Shown: positions 18,473 through 26,641 of the stretch, in pieces
Layout of the letters: every line of letters begins with the position of its first letter
Numbering within the stretch: the first letter of the stretch is position 1
DNA from: an uncultured Megasphaera sp.
Lineage (GTDB): Bacteria > Bacillota > Negativicutes > Veillonellales > Megasphaeraceae
Assembly (NCBI GenBank): GCA_900540735.1
Contig: UQHB01000010.1
Span: 1-64,000, forward strand
DNA length: 64,000 nucleotides
Reading direction: 5' to 3'
The notes under the pieces: generated by a model
The model's input: the letters and a program-made list of their open reading frames with translations, nothing else
Told to the model about the DNA's origin: nothing
Database searches by the model: none
Program-made: the position numbers and the translations under genes

Positions 18473-19255
18473 TTATCCTTTCTCTACGATACTTTTGATA
18501 GGCTCAAAACTACGGCGATGAATAGGACACGGGCCATATTGGTGAATGGCATCAATATGACGCTGCGTCAAATAGCCCTTATGAATGGCAAAACCATACT
18601 GCGGGTATTCTTGATCATATTGCACCATCAGCCTGTCCCTTGTGACTTTAGCAATAATCGACGCCGCCGCAATAGACGCGCTTTTTGCGTCGCCATGGAT
18701 GATGGCTTCATGCGGTACATGCAACGCCGGTAAGGGCATGGCATCGGCTAAGACCGCTTCGACAGGCCGCTGGAGTGCTGCAATCGCATCGTACATCCCT
18801 TGCTGGGCTGCATGGTAAATGTTCAGCCTATCGATTTCGCTTTCACTTTTAGTAATGCATGCTACAGCAAGGGCTTCATCCATAATTTTATCGTATAGTT
18901 CTTCCCGTTTTTCAGGACGGACTTTTTTACTGTCATTGAGACCGGGACATTCCCAATAAGGCGGTAAAATGACAGCTGCTACCATGACCGGACCGGCTAC
19001 AGGGCCGCGGCCTGCTTCGTCTACACCGGCTACGCCATAGATACCTTGGTTATAATATGCCGTTTCTAAGGAATACATATGCATGAGCCGTTCCCGTTCA
19101 GCTTCTTGGCGTTCTAATTTTTTCTGGTACGATTGGGCTAATTTTTGGACAGACACGCGCCCATCTTGGCGCATCGCTTGGAGCAATGCCGCTGTATCTG
19201 CCTCCTTTGCCAGCATGTCTTTAATGGCACTGACTGTATACGTAGAGAGATCCAT
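18473..19255 (-). CDS. rnhB: Ribonuclease HII
   Basis: A 260-residue enzyme that nicks RNA-DNA junctions and removes misincorporated ribonucleotides. The catalytic signature GVAGVDEAGRGPVAGPV lies near residue 80, with further acidic residues in LNDSKK and AILADAMPLP-like segments. About 70 extra N-terminal residues precede the core, as in Firmicute RnhB. It shares one base with rbgA, a common Firmicute pair. Confidence 0.95.
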   Translation of the reverse strand: MDLSTYTVSAIKDMLAKEADTAALLQAMRQDGRVSVQKLAQSYQKKLERQEAERERLMHMYSLETAYYNQGIYGVAGVDEAGRGPVAGPVMVAAVILPPYWECPGLNDSKKVRPEKREELYDKIMDEALAVACITKSESEIDRLNIYHAAQQGMYDAIAALQRPVEAVLADAMPLPALHVPHEAIIHGDAKSASIAAASIIAKVTRDRLMVQYDQEYPQYGFAIHKGYLTQRHIDAIHQYGPCPIHRRSFEPIKSIVEKG

Positions 19256-20127
19256 TACGCTTCGTCTCCTTCATCGTCCATATCTTGCAAATGGTCTAAG
19301 GAAATAGCCCCGATTTTCCCTTCACGATACTCTTTGAGAATCAGTTTATAAGCTTTTTCCATATCGACCGTACCGCCAGCGACGAGGCAGCCGCGACGGC
19401 GGCCAATTTCTTCAATAATAGCCAGCGGCGGTGCTTCTAACGTATCTAATTTAAAGCGAGCTTTTACGGCTTCCGGATAATAATGACTCAGTTCAATAAT
19501 AAGAGACGAAATAACCGTTTCCATATCGAAAACCATATCAGAAATTGCCCCTGTCGCAGCAAGACGGTAGGCACTCACTTGATTTTCTAGTTTCGGCCAC
19601 AACACGCCTGGCGTATCGAGTAAATCCAGTTGGCCTCCTAAATGGACCCACTGTTTCCCTTTCGTTTCACCAGGACGGTCTGCCGTTTTAGCAGCGTTCC
19701 GTTTCGTCAATTTATTAATCAGCGTCGATTTGCCGACGTTTGGAATACCGAGGATAATCGTCCGCACAGAACGAGTCTTTAAGCCTCTAGCTTTCCAGCG
19801 CGCTAGTTTCGGTGCCGCTAAGGAACGGACGAGGGCAATGAGCTGTTTGACACCTTTGCCATCTTTACTGTTGAGCGTAATGACGTTGCGCCCTTCACCT
19901 TTATAATAGTTCACCCATTCTTTGACGATTGCCGGGTCAGCTAAATCGGCTTTATTTAAGACTAAGACCGACGGCTTCTGACCAATTAATTTACTAATCA
20001 TGGGGTTCGTACTGCTCCACGGAATGCGGGCATCGACGAGCTCAATGACGACATCAATGACGCGGAGATTCTCTTCAATGAGACGCTTCGCTTTGGCCAT
20101 ATGACCGGGATACCAGTTGATAATCAT
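19255..20127 (-). CDS. rbgA: Ribosome biogenesis GTPase RbgA/YlqF
   Basis: A 290-residue circularly permuted GTPase needed for late 50S assembly. G4 (LNKADL) comes before G1 (GIPNVGKST), and G3 is DTPGVLWP; this order defines the YlqF/YawG class. The N-terminal YPGHMAKAKR is the family start. It heads the long leftward run leading through rnhB into the transporter and cbi genes. Confidence 0.95.
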   Translation of the reverse strand: MIINWYPGHMAKAKRLIEENLRVIDVVIELVDARIPWSSTNPMISKLIGQKPSVLVLNKADLADPAIVKEWVNYYKGEGRNVITLNSKDGKGVKQLIALVRSLAAPKLARWKARGLKTRSVRTIILGIPNVGKSTLINKLTKRNAAKTADRPGETKGKQWVHLGGQLDLLDTPGVLWPKLENQVSAYRLAATGAISDMVFDMETVISSLIIELSHYYPEAVKARFKLDTLEAPPLAIIEEIGRRRGCLVAGGTVDMEKAYKLILKEYREGKIGAISLDHLQDMDDEGDEA

Positions 20128-20163
20128 ATCGTGTTACCTCTCTTATTTCTATGTCTTTTCCTC

Positions 20164-20192
20164 ATTGTAGAGGATTTACGCAAAAAAAACAA
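20164..20192 (-). promoter_or_regulatory. Promoter of rbgA embedded in the thrS terminator
   Basis: On the minus strand TTGTTT (20187-20192) and TACAAT (20164-20169) have a 17-bp spacer. The -35 box is made by the terminator's last stem base and its T-run. No other candidate is evident before rbgA. Confidence 0.55.
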
Positions 20193-20215
20193 GGCATGTC
20201 ATACGGCATGCCTTG
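20182..20215 (-). terminator. Intrinsic terminator of thrS
   Basis: A 9-bp perfect stem (CAAGGCATG / CATGCCTTG) with an 8-nt loop is followed on the minus strand by eight T. It lies 24 nt after the thrS stop. Confidence 0.9.
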
Positions 20216-20238
20216 CGTAACAGGAAAAACGCTAACTC

Positions 20239-22146
20239 TTAGCCTTTCCGTGTTTCAATCAATTCTTTTACATGTGCTACGAAATCGTCAATAGATTGTG
20301 CACCTAAATCGCCTTTCGAGCGGTCACGAATGGACAATGTTTTGTTTTCCATTTCTTTGTCGCCAATAACGGCCATGTACGGAACTTTTTCCATCTGGGC
20401 TTTACGAATCTTGTAGCCGATTTTTTCGTTGCTTTCATCGGCTTCTGCACGGATACCGAGTTTCTTGAACTGTTTCCGTAATTCCTGAGCATATGCCAAG
20501 TGTTTATCAGAAATGGGCAAGAATTTAACCTGAACCGGTGCGAGCCATACTGGGAATGCGCCAGCATAGTTTTCCGTAATAATCCCGAGGAACCGTTCGA
20601 TACTGCCGAAGCAAGCACGGTGAACCATAACAGGACGATGTTTCTGGCCATCTTCGCCGATATAGGTCATGTCAAACCGTTCCGGCATGAGCATATCGAG
20701 CTGAATCGTACCGCACTGCCATTCACGGCCAATGGAATCTTTTAAGTGGAAGTCTAATTTCGGGCCGTAAAATGCGCCGTCGCCTTCGTTAATCTGATAC
20801 GGAATACCCCGTTCGACGATGATGTCATGCAAGGTCTTCGTAGCGAGTTCCCAAATTTCATCAGAGCCCATGGAGTCATCAGGACGAGTGGACAATTCGA
20901 CACGATACTGTAAGCCGAACTGTTTGTATGCTTTATCGAAGAGGTCGATAACGCCGGAAATTTCTTCTTTCATCTGGCTCGGCAACATGAAGATGTGCGC
21001 ATCATCCTGCGTGAAGCAGCGAACACGGAAGAGGCCGTGTAACGCACCGTGAAGTTCGTGACGATGAACGATACCAAGTTCAGCCATGCGAATCGGGAAA
21101 TCACGATAGCTGTGAACATTGCTCTTATAAACGAGGATACCGCCTGGGCAGTTCATCGGTTTAATAGCATATGGCTGTTCATCAATAGTCGTGAAGTACA
21201 TGTTGTCACGGTAGTGATCCCAGTGACCGGACTGTTCCCAAAGATGACGGTTCAAAATGAGCGGCGTCATAACTTCATCGTAGTCAGCTTCATCATGAAG
21301 TTCATGCCAGAATTTTAACAAGTTGTTGCGAAGAATCATTCCCTTTGGATGGAAGAACGGGAAGCCAGGGCCTTCTTCGTGGAAGCTGAACAAGTCGAGC
21401 TGTTTCCCTAATTTACGATGATCCCGCTTTTCTGCTTCTTCCCGCATATGAACGTATTCATCAAGTTCCGATTTCTTTTCAAAGGCTGTGCCATAGAGAC
21501 GCTGCAACATTTTATTCTTTTCATCGCCGCGCCAGTATGCACCAGCAACAGTTAAGATTTTGAAGGCTTTGACTTGGCCAGTCGTAGCAACGTGCGGGCC
21601 AGCGCAGAGGTCTACAAAATCGCCTTGACGATAGAGGGAAATCATTTCGTCTTCCGGTAATTCTTCGATTAATTCTACTTTGTAATCTTGGCCAGCATCT
21701 TTGAATAATTTCAATGCTTCTGCACGGGATACGACTTCTTTCGTAATAGGCAAGTTTTCTTTGACGATTTTTTCCATTTCTTTTTCAATGCCTGCAAAGT
21801 CTTCTTGCGTGAAACGATGTTCCGTATCCATGTCGTAGTAGAAACCGTTTTCAATGGACGGGCCAATTGCGAATTTTACGCCTTTATATAAATGCTGAAT
21901 AGCTTGTGCCATAATATGGGAAGCTGTATGGCGCAATGCATCTTTCCCTTCCTGGTCAGCAAAGGTTAAGAATTCAACAGTCGAACCATCGACAATCGGT
22001 TCACGTAAATCCGTTACTTCATCGTTTACTTTTGCTACCAATACTTTTTTGGCTAAGCTATTGCTGAGCTGTTTGACTGCTTCGCCTAAGCTAATGCCAT
22101 CGGGAAATACTTTTTTGCTCCCGTCTTTTAATACTAATTCTGCCAT
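20239..22146 (-). CDS. thrS: Threonyl-tRNA synthetase
   Basis: A 635-residue class II synthetase of full length. It has an N-terminal TGS domain (about 1-60), an editing domain beginning at RHTASHIMAQAIQHLY with its HxxxH metal/editing histidines, and the catalytic core with motif 2 (GIVHRHELHGALHGLFRVR). A C-terminal anticodon-binding domain follows. I chose the ATG at 22146 (MAELVLKDG), which has AAGGAGG 10 nt upstream; a TTG at 22152 is less likely. Expression should be controlled by the T-box leader upstream. Confidence 0.96.
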   Translation of the reverse strand: MAELVLKDGSKKVFPDGISLGEAVKQLSNSLAKKVLVAKVNDEVTDLREPIVDGSTVEFLTFADQEGKDALRHTASHIMAQAIQHLYKGVKFAIGPSIENGFYYDMDTEHRFTQEDFAGIEKEMEKIVKENLPITKEVVSRAEALKLFKDAGQDYKVELIEELPEDEMISLYRQGDFVDLCAGPHVATTGQVKAFKILTVAGAYWRGDEKNKMLQRLYGTAFEKKSELDEYVHMREEAEKRDHRKLGKQLDLFSFHEEGPGFPFFHPKGMILRNNLLKFWHELHDEADYDEVMTPLILNRHLWEQSGHWDHYRDNMYFTTIDEQPYAIKPMNCPGGILVYKSNVHSYRDFPIRMAELGIVHRHELHGALHGLFRVRCFTQDDAHIFMLPSQMKEEISGVIDLFDKAYKQFGLQYRVELSTRPDDSMGSDEIWELATKTLHDIIVERGIPYQINEGDGAFYGPKLDFHLKDSIGREWQCGTIQLDMLMPERFDMTYIGEDGQKHRPVMVHRACFGSIERFLGIITENYAGAFPVWLAPVQVKFLPISDKHLAYAQELRKQFKKLGIRAEADESNEKIGYKIRKAQMEKVPYMAVIGDKEMENKTLSIRDRSKGDLGAQSIDDFVAHVKELIETRKG

Positions 22147-22166
22147 TACCAAACATCCTCCTTAAA

Positions 22167-22432
22167 ACAAAAAAGCTCCCGTCCTCAAGGGACGAGAGCA
22201 TTACTCACGTGGTTCCACCCTAGTTCACACGTCTATGACGCATGTACTCGAACGCTATAACGTAGCGACCGAACCGCTGTACTTAGCTTTCCAGCGATTA
22301 GCTCCGAGGCGGTAACAATCCGTGCTTTAAAGGTACTCTCACCTATCGTACCTCTCTCTGCATAAAGTCGAACGAACTATGTTGTCCTCTTCAACACTAT
22401 AAACGCTATACATATTCTCTATGTATGAGTAG
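22167..22432 (-). promoter_or_regulatory. Threonine T-box leader of thrS
   Basis: The minus strand carries the T-box AGGGTGGAACCACG (22208-22221). A terminator hairpin with a 10-bp stem and six T (22169-22199) follows. Stem I elements (GCAGAGAGAGG, GGTGAGAG) lie upstream. The likely specifier is ACC (22311-22313), a Thr codon, in TGTTACCGCCTC. Uncharged tRNA-Thr should bind, form the antiterminator and turn thrS on. Confidence 0.93.
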
Positions 22433-22461
22433 ATTATACGTCGCCATGCGCTACTTGTCAA
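22433..22461 (-). promoter_or_regulatory. thrS promoter
   Basis: Perfect TTGACA (22456-22461) and TATAAT (22433-22438) have a 17-bp spacer. The -35 begins one base after the T-run of the etfA terminator. Confidence 0.9.
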
Positions 22462-22462
22462 G

Positions 22463-22492
22463 AAAAAAAGAGACTGTCCGAAGACAATCTCT
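22463..22492 (-). terminator. Intrinsic terminator of bcd-etfBA
   Basis: A 10-bp stem with one wobble pair (AGAGATTGTC / GACAGTCTCT on the minus strand) and a TTCG loop is followed by seven T. It lies 30 nt after the etfA stop. UUCG-type loops are especially stable. Confidence 0.9.
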
Positions 22493-22521
22493 TTTTTATG
22501 TGGATGGAAACTTGGTATTTA

Positions 22522-23532
22522 TTAAGCTTTAGCTTTTTTAATAGCTTCCGTTAATTTAGGAACGACTTCAAATGCATCGCCTACGATACCGTAGTCAGCA
22601 ACCTGGAAGATAGGAGCATCTTCGTCTTTGTTGATAGCGATGATGCAGTCAGAACCGGAAATACCAGCAACGTGCTGAATAGCACCAGAAATAGCTACAG
22701 CAACGTAGATTTTCGGAGCTACAGTTTTACCAGTCTGGCCAATCTGGAGCATCGGGTCAATCCAGCCAGCATCCGTAGCAGCACGGGAACCAGCAACAAC
22801 ACCACCGAGAGCGTCTGCTAAATCCTGTAAAATGCCGCCTTCTTTGAACGGAGCTTCGCTGTTGAGGCCACGACCGCCAGCAACGATAACTTCAGCATCT
22901 TCCAATTTGATGCCGCCGCCAGCTTTGATGAGTTCAACGAATTTTGTGAGGAAATCGCCGTCTGTGAGATCCACTTTGCCGTCGATAACTTCACCAGTTG
23001 CAGCTTCATCAGCCGGTTGTTTTTTGAATACGCTAGGACGTACAGTACCCATCTGCGGACGGTTATCCGGGCAGATGATTTCAGCCATGATGTTACCACC
23101 TAAAGCCGGGCGAGTCCAAACGATAGTTTTGCCATCTTCGTCAACACCGAGCTGTGTGCAGTCTGCAGTTAAGCCGGTTTTGAGGTCGTTAGCAATACGC
23201 GGGCCGAGGTCACGGCCAATGTTCGTAGCGCCAATGAAGAATGCGCTCGGTTTAACTTCGTTAGCGAAGTCAACGATAACTTTAGCGTATGCAGTTGTAT
23301 TGTAATGTTCCAATTTCGGATCATCGAATACGTATACTTTTTTAGCACCGTGGGCAATTAATTCCTGTGCTAACGGTTTTACGTTGGAGCCAACTAAGAC
23401 AGCACCAACTTCATCACCTGTGGTTTCAGCCAATTTTTTAGCTTCGCCTAACAGTTCCAAAGTTACATTAACTAATTTGCCTTCGAACTGTTCAGCAATT
23501 ACATATAAGCCTTTGTAGTCTTCTACAGCCAT
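22522..23532 (-). CDS. etfA: Electron transfer flavoprotein alpha subunit
   Basis: A 336-residue FAD protein. The N-terminal domain resembles the beta subunit, and the C-terminal FAD domain carries GSRAATDAGWIDPMLQIGQTG and VAISGAIQHVAGI. With EtfB it passes electrons between NADH and butyryl-CoA dehydrogenase. In M. elsdenii this complex is a known bifurcating ETF, so bifurcation is likely here. The ATG at 23532 (MAVEDYKGLYVIAEQ) matches the family start; a GTG at 23538 is possible. Confidence 0.95.
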   Translation of the reverse strand: MAVEDYKGLYVIAEQFEGKLVNVTLELLGEAKKLAETTGDEVGAVLVGSNVKPLAQELIAHGAKKVYVFDDPKLEHYNTTAYAKVIVDFANEVKPSAFFIGATNIGRDLGPRIANDLKTGLTADCTQLGVDEDGKTIVWTRPALGGNIMAEIICPDNRPQMGTVRPSVFKKQPADEAATGEVIDGKVDLTDGDFLTKFVELIKAGGGIKLEDAEVIVAGGRGLNSEAPFKEGGILQDLADALGGVVAGSRAATDAGWIDPMLQIGQTGKTVAPKIYVAVAISGAIQHVAGISGSDCIIAINKDEDAPIFQVADYGIVGDAFEVVPKLTEAIKKAKA

Positions 23533-23551
23533 TTTCACAGTCCTCCTTAGA

Positions 23552-24355
23552 TTAAATAACTTTTGCTGCAGTTAATTTTTCCATTAACTGATCAACTGCT
23601 ACCTGCGGATCTTCTTCGTTAATAACGAGACCACCGGATCTCTGAGGCGGAGTGAAAATCTTACGAACTTTAGTCGGAGAACCTTTAAGGCCTACACGAG
23701 CTAAGTCAATATCAATGTCAGCAGCAGTTAAAGTCGGGATTTCGCGACGTTTTGCTTTCATCGTACCACGAATGGTCGGGAAGCGCGGGTCGTTCAATTC
23801 GTAAACAGCTGTAACGAGAACAGGGAATTTAGCTTCTGTTACATAGTAACCTTCTTCGTTCTGCTGTTTAACTGTTACAGTGTCGCCTTCAACGTCTAAT
23901 TTAGCTGCGTATGTAATCTGAGCGATGCCGAGTTCAGAAGCGATCTGCGGACCAACCTGAGCTGTATCGCCATCAATAGCTTGTTTACCGCAAAGGATAA
24001 TATCAAACTGTTCAATGCCTTTATCAGCAGCGAGTTTTTTAATAGCCTGGGAAAGAGCATAGCCAGTAGCTAAGGTATCAGAACCGCCAACTTTCGGATC
24101 GGATAACAAATAAGCGTCATCTGCGCCCATTGCTAAACCTTCACGTAATACATCTTTTGCCTGAGGTGGCCCCATGCAAAGCAATGTAACTTTAGCACCT
24201 TGATTGTCTTTTAACTGGAGAGCTGCTTCCAAAGCGTTCTGGTCAAAAGGATTGAAAATGTTAGGAACACCAGCACGAATGACGGTATGTTTTACGGGGT
24301 CAATCTTAACTTCTGCTGTGTCCGGAACTTGTTTGACACATACCAATATTTCCAT
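23552..24355 (-). CDS. etfB: Electron transfer flavoprotein beta subunit
   Basis: A 267-residue subunit. The start MEILVCVKQVPDTAEVKIDP and the nucleotide-binding segments (LLCMGPPQAKDVLREGLAMG, KQAIDGDTAQVGPQ) are typical of EtfB. It follows bcd and precedes etfA by 19 nt, forming the classic bcd-etfB-etfA module of butyrate fermentation. The Bcd/EtfAB complex reduces crotonyl-CoA while donating low-potential electrons to ferredoxin or flavodoxin. Confidence 0.95.
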   Translation of the reverse strand: MEILVCVKQVPDTAEVKIDPVKHTVIRAGVPNIFNPFDQNALEAALQLKDNQGAKVTLLCMGPPQAKDVLREGLAMGADDAYLLSDPKVGGSDTLATGYALSQAIKKLAADKGIEQFDIILCGKQAIDGDTAQVGPQIASELGIAQITYAAKLDVEGDTVTVKQQNEEGYYVTEAKFPVLVTAVYELNDPRFPTIRGTMKAKRREIPTLTAADIDIDLARVGLKGSPTKVRKIFTPPQRSGGLVINEEDPQVAVDQLMEKLTAAKVI

Positions 24356-24391
24356 TTACGTTTGCCTCCTAAATATATCTTTTTTATTCAA

Positions 24392-24420
24392 CGGGCATGA
24401 CCCCCACAAGGCCATGCCCG
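24392..24420 (-). other. Intercistronic hairpin between bcd and etfB
   Basis: An 8-bp perfect stem (CGGGCATG / CATGCCCG) encloses a 13-nt loop, with no T-run after it. It may protect the bcd message or partly terminate, adjusting Bcd relative to Etf. Function is an inference. Confidence 0.55.
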
Positions 24421-24447
24421 CGTCATAAACCATGTAATTACTTGCGA

Positions 24448-25590
24448 TTACCGCAATAATGCGCCACCAGTTACCATGAGCTGTACTTCGTTAGTACCTT
24501 CATAAATCTGAGTAATCTTAGCGTCACGCATATGACGAGCAACCGGATATTCTTCGCTGTAGCCATAGCCGCCGAAGATTTGAACTGCTTCTACAGAAAC
24601 TTCCATAGCAACATCCGATGCGAATCTCTTAGCAATAGCAGCATCTACAGTGAACGGCTGACCTTCTTGTTTCTTGAAAGCAGCTTTGTAAACGAGGTTA
24701 CGAGCAGCTTCAATCTTCATCTTCATGTCAGCAAGTTTGAAGGAAATGCTCTGGAATTTGCAAAGAGGACGACCGAACTGAACACGTTGTTTGGAGTATT
24801 CAACAGCATCGTTCAAAGCAGCTTCTGCAATACCAAGAGCCTGAGCAGCAACGCCGATACGGCCGCCGTCCAAGGTCATCATAGCAATCTTGAAGCCTTT
24901 GCCTTCCTGGCCAAGGAGGTTTTCCTTAGGAACTTTCATGTTCTGGAAGACTAATTCCATCGTCTGCGATGTATGGATACCGAGTTTATCTTCTTTCTTA
25001 CCGAAGCTGAAGCCTTCATAGCCTTTTTCGATGATGAATGCGCTAATACCTTTGGTACCCTGCGATTTATCAGTCATAGCGAAGATGATGTAAATGTCAG
25101 CTGCGCCGGCGTTGGTAATGAATACTTTCGAACCGTTGATGATGTAGTCGCCGTTTTCATCTTTCGTAGCAACTGTCTGCTGGCCCGAAGCATCGGTCCC
25201 TGCGTTCGGTTCTGTTAAGCCGAATGCACCGAGTTTTGTACCTTCAACGAGCGGAGTGAGGTATTTTTCTTTCTGTTCTTCTGTACCAAACTGCCAAATC
25301 GGGTTTGCACAGAGGGAAACCGTTGCCGATAAGGTAATGGACATACCAGCATCGTATTTAGCTAATTCTTCAACAGCTAAGATGTAGCTCAAAACGTCAC
25401 ATTCAGCACCGCCGTATTTTTCTTCGAAGTATGCACCAGCAAGACCGAGACCTAACATTTCTTCTACTAATGCTTCATCGAAAACACCTTGATGATCACG
25501 TTCTGTAATGGTTGGGAGCAATTTCTTTTCGCCAAAGTCCTTAGCCAATTTGATAAATTCCTGTTGTTCTTCAGTGAAATTAAAATTCAT
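24448..25590 (-). CDS. bcd: Butyryl-CoA dehydrogenase (short-chain acyl-CoA dehydrogenase)
   Basis: A 380-residue flavoenzyme reducing crotonyl-CoA to butyryl-CoA. AFGLTEPNAGTDASGQQ and FITNAGAADIYI line the FAD/substrate site, and the catalytic base is the Glu of QIYEGTNEVQ near the C-terminus, as in the M. elsdenii crystal structure. Overall similarity to that enzyme is high, with a shorter loop after YGGAECD. It heads the bcd-etfB-etfA operon. AAGGAG lies upstream of the ATG. A long leader with two candidate promoters and a strong dyad precedes it. Confidence 0.95.
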   Translation of the reverse strand: MNFNFTEEQQEFIKLAKDFGEKKLLPTITERDHQGVFDEALVEEMLGLGLAGAYFEEKYGGAECDVLSYILAVEELAKYDAGMSITLSATVSLCANPIWQFGTEEQKEKYLTPLVEGTKLGAFGLTEPNAGTDASGQQTVATKDENGDYIINGSKVFITNAGAADIYIIFAMTDKSQGTKGISAFIIEKGYEGFSFGKKEDKLGIHTSQTMELVFQNMKVPKENLLGQEGKGFKIAMMTLDGGRIGVAAQALGIAEAALNDAVEYSKQRVQFGRPLCKFQSISFKLADMKMKIEAARNLVYKAAFKKQEGQPFTVDAAIAKRFASDVAMEVSVEAVQIFGGYGYSEEYPVARHMRDAKITQIYEGTNEVQLMVTGGALLR

Positions 25591-25937
25591 GATGTGCCAC
25601 TCTCCTTGATATAAATTGTGATGTGTAGATACTGCCGAGTTGCAGTCATTACGCCGTGCTTCTGTAAGAAAATACAGTAACTGGAATAACGTGCTGCTTC
25701 AACATACCTAAAACTTCCGAGTAGTAAGTAGATTCTCATCTACTTTTGCTTACAAAAGAATTGTACATCTTTTCACAATATAAATCAATACTGAAAGTGG
25801 CTTTACAGGCAATATTGCTATTCAATTTTCTCATAGGCGAAAATGTAGTTATGCGTTTTTGATTACCTTTCGCCTTACGAACTAATTATATCACAAACTA
25901 TACGGGTTGTACAATTTATTTTTTCGAATTCTTTAGC
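25591..25937 (-). promoter_or_regulatory. Long leader of bcd with two candidate promoters and a palindrome
   Basis: There is no gene in these 347 bp. Upstream promoter: TTGTAC (25909-25914) and TATAAT (25885-25890), spacer 18. Nearer promoter: TTGATT (25783-25788) and TACAAT (25760-25765), spacer 17. Between the latter and the gene lies a 20-bp palindrome, AAGTAGAT-TCTC-ATCTACTT (25726-25745), with no T-run. A smaller CTGTA-N6-TACAG pair lies near 25664-25679. The palindrome sits where a repressor could block the nearer promoter. Confidence 0.6.
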
Positions 25938-26573
25938 CTAAATTTTGCTACCCCTATACTCTTTAGTCATGCTTAGGCGAATAGACAAAAAGTTTCGTAT
26001 AATTTGGGCCGTAATGCCCCAGATTATGTACTTCCCGTAACGATATATAAAAACTTCATACGGACGACGGCGTACCCAGTCCCGTTGAGCAGAAACAGAT
26101 AGGTTTTTCGGGAATCCCGGTGCCGGTTTCGTGGCCATATCCATAAGAGCCCGCTGCGGTTCATGTGTTTCAAACCACGTGAGCGGCACCGTGAAGACTT
26201 TGGCTACTTCCCCTTTACTGAGGGTAAATTCTGTCGCCTTTACACGGGCTGCATAGGGATAGACAAGTACGCCTACAGGCGACTCGACATAGTCTAGGGG
26301 GCCTAAGAGGTCGATATCCCCTTCAGTAATGCCTAATTCTTCTCTCGTTTCGCGCAGTGCCGTCACCCACGGTGACGCATCGTCTCCTTCCATACTGCCG
26401 CCAGGAAAACAAATATCCCCAGGCTGCCAGCCTAGTTTGGGACTGCGCACTTCAAAGAGCAGCTCTTCCTTGCCTTCTTCGCTAAGGACGGGCACTAAGA
26501 CGGCACACGGTACAGTCTGTAAGATACGATTTTGTACGGGCACGCGCGTTCTCCACGCCGTTACATCGATCAT
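25938..26573 (-). CDS. NUDIX hydrolase, CoA pyrophosphatase-like
   Basis: A 211-residue NUDIX protein. The Nudix box GGSMEGDDASPWVTALRET, continuing REELGI, supplies the metal-binding glutamates. The preceding SPKLGWQPGDICFPGG matches the UPF0035 extension of CoA pyrophosphatases (YeaB/NudL, NUDT7), which split CoA into phosphopantetheine and 3',5'-ADP. The substrate is inferred from this motif. The gene stands alone between the leuS terminator and the bcd promoter region. Confidence 0.82.
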   Translation of the reverse strand: MIDVTAWRTRVPVQNRILQTVPCAVLVPVLSEEGKEELLFEVRSPKLGWQPGDICFPGGSMEGDDASPWVTALRETREELGITEGDIDLLGPLDYVESPVGVLVYPYAARVKATEFTLSKGEVAKVFTVPLTWFETHEPQRALMDMATKPAPGFPKNLSVSAQRDWVRRRPYEVFIYRYGKYIIWGITAQIIRNFLSIRLSMTKEYRGSKI

Positions 26574-26596
26574 AGGTCTCTTCCCCTTTCAGATAC

Positions 26597-26625
26597 AAGA
26601 AAAGGATGCCCAGCGGACATCCTTT
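26597..26625 (-). terminator. Intrinsic terminator of leuS
   Basis: An 8-bp stem (AAAGGATG / CATCCTTT) with a 9-nt loop is followed by TTCTT on the minus strand, just after the leuS stop. It may also lie in the leader of the NUDIX gene on the same strand. Confidence 0.75.
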
Positions 26626-26641
26626 CTCTTTACATAAAAAC

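Noticed and set aside
18440..18500. Cobalamin riboswitch directly upstream of the transporter genes
   Set aside because: Only 4 nt separate rnhB and the binding-protein gene, and no B12-box-like sequence was noticed there.
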